Source: an uncultured Lachnospiraceae bacterium
GTDB lineage: Bacteria > Bacillota > Clostridia > Lachnospirales > Lachnospiraceae
Direction: 5' to 3'
Assembly (NCBI GenBank): GCA_902783765.1
Contig: CACZSB010000114.1
Span: 1 to 5,953 of the forward strand
Length of the DNA: 5,953 bases
Shown: one piece after another, positions 1 through 5,453 of the stretch
Numbering within the stretch: position 1 is the stretch's first letter
Layout of the letters: each line of letters opens with the position of its first letter
Translations under genes and position numbers: made by a program
The notes under the pieces: generated by a model
Told to the model about the DNA's origin: nothing
Database searches by the model: none
What the model saw: only the letters and a program-made list of their open reading frames with translations

Positions 1-681
1 AAAGAAAGGCACCTGGGCCTCCCCTGCCACCGCCTTGGCCAAAAGGGTTTTTCCGGTACCGGGGGGGCCCACCAGCAGGGCGCCCTTGGGCAGCTTAGCC
101 ACGATCCCCACATAGCGGCCGGGATTATGCAGAAACTCCACGATCTCCACCAGGGATTCCTTGGCCTCGTCCTGGCCGGCCACATCTCCGAAGGAGATCC
201 CCGTGTCCTTCTGCACATACATTTTGGCATTGCTCTTGCCCAGGCCACCCAAAAGGCCGTTGCCGCTCCGCATGCTGAACATCCAGTAAACCATGATGCC
301 GGCAAAGGCCAAATACAGCACAATGGAGATCCAGGAGCTGGAGGTCACCACGGTGCCGGAATATTTTATTTCCCGTTCATTGATGATTTCCAGGGCCGCG
401 TCCTTATCCACAATGGCGGTGCTGTACACCACAAGCCGGCCCTGGGATTTCACATGGGCGCTGACCTGATTATACATCTCGTTAAAAACCACTTCCTGTA
501 CCTCTTCCTTCCGGAGGATTTCCAGGAAATCGTCATAGCTGATGGCCCCGGCCCGGCCCATCAGGAGACTTCTGGAAAAAAAGGCCAGCAGACTCAGGCC
601 GATCATGGCCAGGATCAGGGTCAGCAGGGTGTTGCGATTTTTATTGTTGTTATTGTCGTTTCGGTTTTTATTATCGTTCAT
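1..681 (-). CDS. ftsH: ATP-dependent zinc metalloprotease FtsH, N-terminal part (cut by left window edge)
   Basis: This is the first 227 residues of FtsH, the membrane-anchored AAA+ protease that extracts and degrades membrane and short-lived cytosolic proteins as a hexamer. Visible in order are an Asn-rich hydrophilic start (residues about 8-17), a first membrane segment (about 18-40), a small extracytoplasmic domain (about 41-115), a second membrane segment (about 117-137), a Gly-rich linker, and the start of the AAA+ domain: SFGDVAGQDEAKE (164-175) and Walker A GPPGTGKT (205-212). The reading frame is open to the edge, so Walker B, the SRH and the HEXXH zinc protease domain lie outside the window; family length is usually 600-700 residues. 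The ATG at 681 has an AAGGA motif 10 nt upstream that overlaps the sirtuin stop codon. One oddity is Val194, where the family normally has Gly before A(K/R)(I/L)PKG. FtsH identity is nearly certain; whether this is the main copy or a paralog cannot be told. Confidence 0.96.
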   Translation of the reverse strand, partial: MNDNKNRNDNNNNKNRNTLLTLILAMIGLSLLAFFSRSLLMGRAGAISYDDFLEILRKEEVQEVVFNEMYNQVSAHVKSQGRLVVYSTAIVDKDAALEIINEREIKYSGTVVTSSSWISIVLYLAFAGIMVYWMFSMRSGNGLLGGLGKSNAKMYVQKDTGISFGDVAGQDEAKESLVEIVEFLHNPGRYVGIVAKLPKGALLVGPPGTGKTLLAKAVAGEAQVPFF

Positions 682-691
682 GAAAAACCAG

Positions 692-697
692 TCCTTA
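692..697 (-). promoter_or_regulatory. ftsH ribosome binding site overlapping the sirtuin stop codon
   Basis: On the minus strand the sequence TAAGGA contains both the TAA stop of the sirtuin gene (697-695) and an AAGGA Shine-Dalgarno core for ftsH, whose ATG lies 10 nt further on. A ribosome terminating on the sirtuin message therefore sits on the ftsH initiation site. This suggests translational coupling, which is an inference from spacing alone. Confidence 0.75.
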
Positions 698-1426
698 TAG
701 CGCCGCCACGGCCTCTTCCATAACGGCGGCGATATCCTGATGAATGACCAGATCCGCATATTCGTCGGCCTGGGTCTCCGTTTTATTGATCACCACCAGC
801 CGGTCTCCCTGGTAATGGTGTATAAAACCGGCGGCGGGATATACAATCAGAGAGGTGCCCCCCACAATCAGACAGTCTGCCTGGCGGATGGCCCGAACGG
901 CCCGATCCATCACATTTTCATCCAGCATTTCCTCGTAAAGCACCACATCGGGCTTCACGATGCTGCCGCAGTTTTTGCAGCGGGGAACACCGGACGTAAT
1001 TAAAATGTAATCCACCGGGTAGGCCGCATGGCAGCGGGTGCAGAAGTTTCGGTGAACGGAACCGTGAAGCTCGTGAACCACCTGACTGCCTGCCATTTGA
1101 TGGAGGCCGTCTATATTCTGGGTAACCACCGCCGAAAGCCGACCCATCTCTTCCAGTCGGGCCAACGCCCTGTGACAGGCATTGGGCCGGGCCTCCGGAT
1201 AAATAAGCTTCTCCTTATAAAAGGCGAAGAAAGTCTCCGGATCTTTTTCGAAATAGCTGTGGGACACCAGTTCCTCAGGGGTGATAAAGCGGCCGAAGCT
1301 TTGATTCCACAGCCCCTCGGCGCTGCGAAAGTCCGGTATACCGGAGGCTGTGGAGACCCCCGCGCCGCCGAAGAAAACCGTCTTGTTTGATTTTCGTAAA
1401 ATATCCGTTAATTCCTTGACCGACAT
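695..1426 (-). CDS. cobB: NAD-dependent protein deacylase, Sir2/CobB family
   Basis: This is a 243-residue sirtuin, a typical length for bacterial single-domain members. It removes acyl groups from protein lysines using NAD+, giving nicotinamide and O-acyl-ADP-ribose, and is expected in the cytosol. All family motifs are visible: the NAD-binding GAGVSTASGIPDFRS (21-35), TQNIDGLH (102-109), the catalytic His in ELHGS (His121), four zinc-ligand cysteines (Cys129, Cys132, Cys150, Cys153), KPDVVLYEE (158-166), and GTSLIVYPAAG (190-200). The open frame extends upstream to ATG codons at 1444 and 1432. The ATG at 1426 is preferred because GAGGGAG lies 7 nt before it, whereas that motif would be 1 nt from the 1432 start. 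The motif FYKEK (69-73) has Tyr70 but Lys at the place where class III desuccinylases have Arg, so deacetylation is more likely than desuccinylation (inference). It ends 13 nt before ftsH and follows asnS after a 95-nt gap. It is too small and too standard to be a Sir2 defence effector. Confidence 0.95.
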   Translation of the reverse strand: MSVKELTDILRKSNKTVFFGGAGVSTASGIPDFRSAEGLWNQSFGRFITPEELVSHSYFEKDPETFFAFYKEKLIYPEARPNACHRALARLEEMGRLSAVVTQNIDGLHQMAGSQVVHELHGSVHRNFCTRCHAAYPVDYILITSGVPRCKNCGSIVKPDVVLYEEMLDENVMDRAVRAIRQADCLIVGGTSLIVYPAAGFIHHYQGDRLVVINKTETQADEYADLVIHQDIAAVMEEAVAAL

Positions 1427-1433
1427 AACCATT

Positions 1434-1440
1434 CTCCCTC
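1434..1440 (-). promoter_or_regulatory. Ribosome binding site that sets the sirtuin start
   Basis: The minus-strand motif GAGGGAG is 7 nt from the ATG at 1426 and only 1 nt from the in-frame ATG at 1432. It also lies downstream of the ATG at 1444, so it supports only the 1426 start. Confidence 0.75.
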
Positions 1441-1458
1441 GCAAGGCTACATCTAACC

Positions 1459-1516
1459 GCCCTCACCCGTCACGGCCTAGAAGCCGTGCCACCCTCTCCT
1501 GCGTCCGGGAGAGGGC
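1459..1516 (-). repeat. 58-nt palindromic, REP-like element with two alternative folds
   Basis: This fills most of the asnS-sirtuin gap. Its ends are near-perfect inverted repeats: GCCCTCACCC (1459-1468) against GGGAGAGGGC (1507-1516), with one mismatch in ten. Inside are a hairpin CACGGC-ctagaa-GCCGTG (1471-1488) and a second hairpin CCCTCTCC (1492-1499) with GGAGAGGG (1508-1515). The right arm is shared by the outer stem and the second hairpin, so the two cannot form together. No T-run follows on either strand, so it is not a standard intrinsic terminator. From memory, the layout resembles palindromic repeats scattered between genes in gut Clostridia such as Faecalibacterium; this was not checked. 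It begins 5 nt after the asnS stop. It may slow transcription, set an mRNA processing end, or be a short non-autonomous mobile repeat. Confidence 0.7.
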
Positions 1517-1521
1517 AAGTA

Positions 1522-2916
1522 TTACAGCATGCAGTTTCCCACGGTACGGGGGAAGGGCACCACATCCCGAATATTGGCAATGCCGGTCAAATACATGACG
1601 CAGCGTTCAAAACCAAGACCAAAGCCCGCATGGCGGGTGGTGCCATAGCGTCTTAAATCCAGGTAAAACTCGTATTCATCTATCTTCATACCCTTTTCCT
1701 TCATCCGGGCCAGAAGCTTATCGTAATCATCCTCCCGCTGGGAGCCGCCGATAATCTCTCCGATCCCCGGCACCAGGCAGTCCATGGCCGCCACGGTTTT
1801 TCCGTCGGGATTCAGCTTCATATAGAAGGACTTGATTTCCTTGGGATAATCCGTCACGAATACGGGCCGCTTGAATACTTCCTCTGTCAGGAAGCGTTCA
1901 TGCTCGGTCTGAAGATCTGCCCCCCAGCTGACCTTGTATTCAAAGCGATCATTGTGGGGTTCCAAGAGCTTAATGGCCTCTGTATAACTCACCCGGCCGA
2001 AATCCGAAGATACCACGTGATTCAGCCGTTCCAGAAGGCCCTTATCCACAAAGGAATTCAGGAAATTCAATTCCTCCGGGGCCTCCTCCATCACCGCACG
2101 GATGACATATTTCAGCATATCCTCCGCCAGCTGCATATCATCCTCCAGATCTCCGAAGGCAAACTCCGGTTCAATCTGCCAGAACTCTGCGGCATGGCGG
2201 GTGGTATTGGAATGCTCCGCCCGGAAGGTGGGGCCAAAGGTATAGATATTGCGGAAGGCCTGGGCAAAGGTCTCTCCGTTCAGCTGTCCGCTGACGGTGA
2301 GATAGGTCTCCTTGCCAAAAAAGTCCTTGCTGTAATCCACCTGACCCTGGGGGGTGAAGGGAAGCTTGTTCTGGTCCAGGGTGGTGACCTGGAACATCTC
2401 TCCCGCTCCCTCGCAGTCACTGGCGGTAATCAGCGGGGTGTGGACATACACAAAATCCCGTTCCTGGAAGAAACGGTGGATGGCAAAGGCCGCAGCGGAT
2501 CGAATCCGGAAGGCCGCGGAAAACAGATTGGTCCGGGGCCTAAGATGGGGAATGGTTCGTAAATATTCCACGCTGTGGCGCTTGGGCTGCAAGGGATAAT
2601 CCGGGGTGGAAGCCCCTTCAATTTCAATGGACCGAGCCTTCATTTCAAAGGGCTGCTGGGCCTGGGGGGTCAGCACAATTTCTCCCTCCACCACCAGAGC
2701 CGCCCCTATATTGATACGGGTAATCTCTTCAAAATTGGGCAAATCCGCCTCATAAACCACCTGAAGAGACTCAAAAAAAGTTCCGTCATTCAGCATAATA
2801 AAACCGAAAGTTTTCGAATCTCTGCGGTTTCGGACCCATCCGCCCACACGAACGCACTGGCCTGTATAGGCCGTCGGATCCCGGAAAATCTTTTTTAATT
2901 CCACCAGCTTTATCAT
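1522..2916 (-). CDS. asnS: Asparaginyl-tRNA synthetase (asparagine--tRNA ligase)
   Basis: This 464-residue class IIb synthetase charges tRNA-Asn with asparagine using ATP, in the cytosol. An N-terminal OB-fold anticodon-binding domain (about 20-105) includes VRVGGWVRNRRDS (22-34). The catalytic domain shows the motif 1 region ending in Pro161, motif 2 beginning FRAEHSNTTRH (231-241), an IIGGSQRE segment, and motif 3 GFGLGFER (431-438), with the family-like FPRTVGN near the C-terminus. The Asn-specific pattern around YSKDFFGK and LTVSGQLNGE (195-215) separates it from AspRS. The length is normal for the family. An in-frame ATG at 2922 exists, but the GGAGG at 2928-2924 is 1 nt from it and 7 nt from the ATG at 2916, so 2916 is chosen. 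That start overlaps the engB stop as ATGA. Having asnS suggests tRNA-Asn is charged directly in this organism, although an indirect GatCAB route cannot be excluded. Confidence 0.97.
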   Translation of the reverse strand: MIKLVELKKIFRDPTAYTGQCVRVGGWVRNRRDSKTFGFIMLNDGTFFESLQVVYEADLPNFEEITRINIGAALVVEGEIVLTPQAQQPFEMKARSIEIEGASTPDYPLQPKRHSVEYLRTIPHLRPRTNLFSAAFRIRSAAAFAIHRFFQERDFVYVHTPLITASDCEGAGEMFQVTTLDQNKLPFTPQGQVDYSKDFFGKETYLTVSGQLNGETFAQAFRNIYTFGPTFRAEHSNTTRHAAEFWQIEPEFAFGDLEDDMQLAEDMLKYVIRAVMEEAPEELNFLNSFVDKGLLERLNHVVSSDFGRVSYTEAIKLLEPHNDRFEYKVSWGADLQTEHERFLTEEVFKRPVFVTDYPKEIKSFYMKLNPDGKTVAAMDCLVPGIGEIIGGSQREDDYDKLLARMKEKGMKIDEYEFYLDLRRYGTTRHAGFGLGFERCVMYLTGIANIRDVVPFPRTVGNCML

Positions 2917-3494
2917 AGCCATTCCTCCAGGTAGGTATATATTTCCTCCCGGCCCTCCTTACTCAGGGCCGAATAGGGAAAAATGGGCGTTTCCGCCGAA
3001 AGCTCCAGACCCTCCCGCAGCTGCTTCAGCTGCCGGGGACGCTGGGAGCGGTTGATTTTGTCTAATTTCGTGGCAATCACCACCGGTTCAAAGCGGGCGG
3101 CCCGGATATAACGGGCCATCTGCTTATCCGCCTCGCTGGGAGCGTGACGGATGTCTGCCAGCAGAAAGATTTGCTTCAGGCAGCGGCTGTTTCGAAGATA
3201 GTTTTCAATCATCCGCCCCCAGGCCTGCTTTTCCGCCGGCTCGACCTTGGCATAGCCGTAGCCGGGCAGGTCCACAAAATAAAAGGCGCCGTTGATATTG
3301 TAGTAGTTAATGGTGCGGGTCTTGCCCGGTTCTGAACTGACCCGAGCCAGGGACTTCCGATTCATCAGCCCGTTAATCAGGGAGGATTTTCCCACATTGG
3401 AACGGCCCGCAAAGGCAAACTCCGGCTTGTCATTTTCCGGCAGCCGGCTGCTGATGCCGCAGACCGTTTCCAGATTCACGCTTTTGATGACCAT
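2913..3494 (-). CDS. engB: Ribosome biogenesis GTPase EngB (YsxC/YihA)
   Basis: This is a 193-residue TRAFAC-class GTPase, the usual length for the family, needed for late assembly of the 50S ribosomal subunit. The GTPase motifs are all present: G1 GRSNVGKS (30-37), the G2 region PGKTRTIN (56-63), G3 DLPGYG (75-80), G4 TKLD (142-145) and G5 SALSKEG (175-181). The family-typical LLADIRHAPSEAD segment lies at 111-123. The ATG at 3494 follows an AAGGGA motif (3506-3501) by 6 nt, and the gene starts 20 nt after clpX ends. Its last bases overlap asnS. In Bacillus the homologue ysxC lies after lonA in the tig-clpX-lonB-lonA-ysxC series; here it follows clpX directly. No motif is missing. Confidence 0.97.
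   Translation of the reverse strand: MVIKSVNLETVCGISSRLPENDKPEFAFAGRSNVGKSSLINGLMNRKSLARVSSEPGKTRTINYYNINGAFYFVDLPGYGYAKVEPAEKQAWGRMIENYLRNSRCLKQIFLLADIRHAPSEADKQMARYIRAARFEPVVIATKLDKINRSQRPRQLKQLREGLELSAETPIFPYSALSKEGREEIYTYLEEWL
2924..2928 (-). promoter_or_regulatory. Ribosome binding site that sets the asnS start, inside engB
   Basis: The minus-strand GGAGG lies within the last codons of engB (Leu-Glu-Glu-Trp-Leu) and is 7 nt before the asnS ATG at 2916. The upstream ATG at 2922 is 1 nt from it and so cannot use it. The asnS start and the engB TGA stop overlap by four bases, which favours reinitiation by the same ribosome (inference). Confidence 0.8.
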
Positions 3495-3514
3495 GATTTT
3501 TCCCTTCGGGCCCT

Positions 3515-4825
3515 TTAAGCCAGCAGGTTGTCCACGCTGATCCGCTTTCTCTTTTCCTCTGCAATTTCCCGATAGCTGAGGATGGGCTCCGCCCCTTCGT
3601 CAATCACCGCCTGGGTGATGGTACAGCTGGAAATGGAGGCGTCGCTGGGCAGGCGGAACATCAAATCCATCATGGCCTTTTCCATAACCGCCCGCAGACC
3701 CCGTGCCCCCATATTCCGTTCCAGGGCCTTCCGGGCCACGGAGCGCACCGCCTCCGGCTCAAATATCAGCTGGACTCCGTCCATATCAAAGAGCCGTTCA
3801 AACTGACGGATCAGGGCGTTTTTGGGTTCTGTGAGGATCTGCACCATGGCCTCCTCATCCAGCTCGTTTAAGGCCACCGTCACCGGTACCCGGCCAATAA
3901 ATTCCGGAATCAGCCCGAACTTGATCAGATCCTTCGGCACCACCTGGGAGAAAAGCTGTCCCAGGGGGATATTCTCTTTCTCCACCACCGTACCGTTAAA
4001 GCCGATGCTGCCGGCTCCCAAACGGCTTTCCACTATCTTTTCCAGCCCGTCAAAGGCACCGCCGCAAATAAAAAGGATGCCGGTGGTATCGATGCGAATC
4101 GTTTCCTGATAGGGATGCTTGCGGCCGCCCTGGGGGGGCACATTGGCTTCGGTGCCCTCCAGAATTTTTAATAAAGCCTGCTGGACCCCTTCGCCGGAAA
4201 CATCCCGGGTAATGGAAACATTCTCGGACTTTTTGGTGATTTTATCGATTTCATCGATATAAATAATACCGTGCTGGGCCTTTTCGATATCATAATCCGC
4301 CGCCTGAATCAGCTTCAGAAGAATGTTTTCCACATCTTCTCCCACGTAACCCGCCTCGGTAAGGGCCGTGGCGTCGGCGGAGGCAAAGGGCACATCCAAA
4401 CAGCGGGCTATGGTCTGGGCCAGATATGTTTTTCCGGAACCCGTGGGCCCCAGCATCAGCACATTGCTTTTCTGAAGCTCCACATCATGATCCATATTCC
4501 CGTAAAGGACCCGCTTGTAATGATTGTAAACGGCCACGGCCAGCACCTTTTTGGCCTCATCCTGACCAATCACGTACTGATCCAAAAAGGCCTTAATCTC
4601 CTCGGGCCGCTTCAGGCTGTCAAAACTCAGTCCCGGACCGCCGGAAGAACGGGTTTTGGAATCCTCCCGGTCCCACTCTTCCTCCAGAATCTGGAAGCAG
4701 GTCTCCAGGCACTCGTCGCAGATATAGCATTCCATTAAGGGACTGGAAATCAGCCGGGATACCTGGTTCTGATGCTTGCCGCAAAAAGAGCACAGCTTAT
4801 TGCTTTCGTTCTTTTTTCCTGCCAT
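3515..4825 (-). CDS. clpX: ATP-dependent Clp protease ATP-binding subunit ClpX
   Basis: This 436-residue AAA+ unfoldase forms a hexamer that recognises tagged or misfolded proteins and threads them into ClpP. It opens with a zinc-binding domain using Cys12, Cys15, Cys36 and Cys39. The AAA+ module shows Walker A GPTGSGKT (126-133), the GYVG pore loop (159-162), Walker B IIYIDE (187-192), the RKH substrate loop (235-237), the IGF tripeptide that docks on ClpP (274-276), the arginine finger in FIGRVP (Arg312) and the sensor-2 arginine in GARGLR (Arg375). The frame stays open upstream to 4891, inside clpP. The ATG at 4825 is chosen because AGGAG lies 4 nt before it and because MAGKKNE leads straight into the zinc domain. 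The spacing between the zinc Cys pairs is 20 residues, slightly longer than the 18 of Bacillus ClpX, and it contains an extra Cys33. The gene starts 7 nt after clpP, as expected for partners made together. Confidence 0.98.
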   Translation of the reverse strand: MAGKKNESNKLCSFCGKHQNQVSRLISSPLMECYICDECLETCFQILEEEWDREDSKTRSSGGPGLSFDSLKRPEEIKAFLDQYVIGQDEAKKVLAVAVYNHYKRVLYGNMDHDVELQKSNVLMLGPTGSGKTYLAQTIARCLDVPFASADATALTEAGYVGEDVENILLKLIQAADYDIEKAQHGIIYIDEIDKITKKSENVSITRDVSGEGVQQALLKILEGTEANVPPQGGRKHPYQETIRIDTTGILFICGGAFDGLEKIVESRLGAGSIGFNGTVVEKENIPLGQLFSQVVPKDLIKFGLIPEFIGRVPVTVALNELDEEAMVQILTEPKNALIRQFERLFDMDGVQLIFEPEAVRSVARKALERNMGARGLRAVMEKAMMDLMFRLPSDASISSCTITQAVIDEGAEPILSYREIAEEKRKRISVDNLLA

Positions 4826-4829
4826 AACA

Positions 4830-4834
4830 CTCCT
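4830..4834 (-). promoter_or_regulatory. clpX ribosome binding site overlapping the clpP stop codon
   Basis: The minus-strand TAGGAG combines the clpP TAG stop (4835-4833) with an AGGAG Shine-Dalgarno core 4 nt before the clpX ATG. It decides the clpX start at 4825 against the longer open frame reaching 4891, and it suggests coupled translation of clpP and clpX (inference). Confidence 0.8.
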
Positions 4835-5417
4835 ATGCCCGCTGGGTGATGACCTTATCCACGATACCGTAGTCCAGGGCCTCCTGGGCACTCATGTAAT
4901 AATCTCGCTCTGTATCCCGGCACACCTCTTCATAGGGACGGCCGGTGTTTTCCGCCAGCAGCCGGTTCAGCATATCCTTGGTCTTCTGAATCTCTTCCGC
5001 CACAATGCGAATATCCGTGGCCTGACCCTGGGCGCCCCCGGAGGGCTGGTGGATCATCACCTTGGCATGGGGCAGAATCAGGCGCTTGCCCTGGGTGCCC
5101 CCCGCCAACAGGAAGGCTCCCATGCTGGCGGCCATGCCCAGGCAGATGGTGGAAACATCGCACTTTACGAACTTCATGGTGTCGTAAATGGCCATGCCCG
5201 CACTCACAGAGCCCCCGGGACTGTTGATATAAAAGCTGATATCCTTCCCCGGATCCTCAGATTCCAGGAATAATAACTGGGCGGTGATCAGGGAGGCCGT
5301 GACATCGTTCACATCCTCGCTGAGAATAATAATACGGTCCTTCAGCAGGCGGGAATAGATATCATAGGTCCGCTCCCCGCGGCTGGTGGATTCTAATACA
5401 TAAGGTACTAAGCTCAT
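4833..5417 (-). CDS. clpP: ATP-dependent Clp protease proteolytic subunit ClpP
   Basis: This 194-residue serine protease assembles into a double-ring tetradecamer and degrades proteins delivered by ClpX or ClpC in the cytosol. The catalytic triad is complete: Ser98 in GMAASMGA, His123 in MIHQPSGG and Asp172 in RDTERDYYM, at the positions usual for Firmicute ClpP. The oxyanion-hole glycines of NSPGGSVSAG (65-74) are present. The N-terminus MSLVPYVLE is the standard axial-loop start with almost no propeptide. The ATG at 5417 follows AAGGAG (5429-5424) by 6 nt. The gene lies 36 nt after tig and 7 nt before clpX. I saw no CtsR-type heptad operator in the short tig-clpP gap, so its promoter is probably upstream of tig, outside the window. 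It appears fully functional. Confidence 0.98.
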   Translation of the reverse strand: MSLVPYVLESTSRGERTYDIYSRLLKDRIIILSEDVNDVTASLITAQLLFLESEDPGKDISFYINSPGGSVSAGMAIYDTMKFVKCDVSTICLGMAASMGAFLLAGGTQGKRLILPHAKVMIHQPSGGAQGQATDIRIVAEEIQKTKDMLNRLLAENTGRPYEEVCRDTERDYYMSAQEALDYGIVDKVITQRA

Positions 5418-5453
5418 GAAAAACTCCTTCTATTTTGGGCCTTTAAAAAACCC

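Noticed and set aside
127..723. A 198-codon plus-strand open frame opposite ftsH, rich in His and Gly.
   Set aside because: It is antisense to ftsH, of odd composition, with no motif; the hydrophobic tail is the reverse complement of the Asn-rich FtsH start.
695..1426. The sirtuin as an anti-phage effector (Sir2 domains occur in Thoeris, DSR and pAgo-associated systems).
   Set aside because: This is a compact CobB-type deacylase with the full zinc site and catalytic His, in a housekeeping operon, with no defence gene nearby.
1427..1521. A promoter for the sirtuin-ftsH pair in the 95-nt gap.
   Set aside because: No convincing -35/-10 pair could be found in the short space left by the palindromic element, though a weak promoter cannot be excluded.
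1900..2562. A 220-codon plus-strand open frame opposite asnS.
   Set aside because: It lies wholly antisense to a clearly conserved gene, has no ribosome binding site or recognisable domain, and reads as the mirror image of asnS codon bias in GC-rich DNA.
4826..4891. A 22-residue N-terminal extension of ClpX reaching into clpP.
   Set aside because: The added residues are out-of-frame clpP coding sequence, and a good ribosome binding site marks the ATG at 4825.
4271..5273. Two plus-strand open frames of 155 and 165 codons opposite clpX and clpP.
   Set aside because: Both mirror highly conserved genes, and no independent signal supports them.
5418..5453. A possible terminator or attenuator in the tig-clpP gap, because of a run of six T on the transcribed strand.
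   Set aside because: Only a weak GGG/CCC pairing flanks the T-run and no stable stem precedes it, so termination is not supported.
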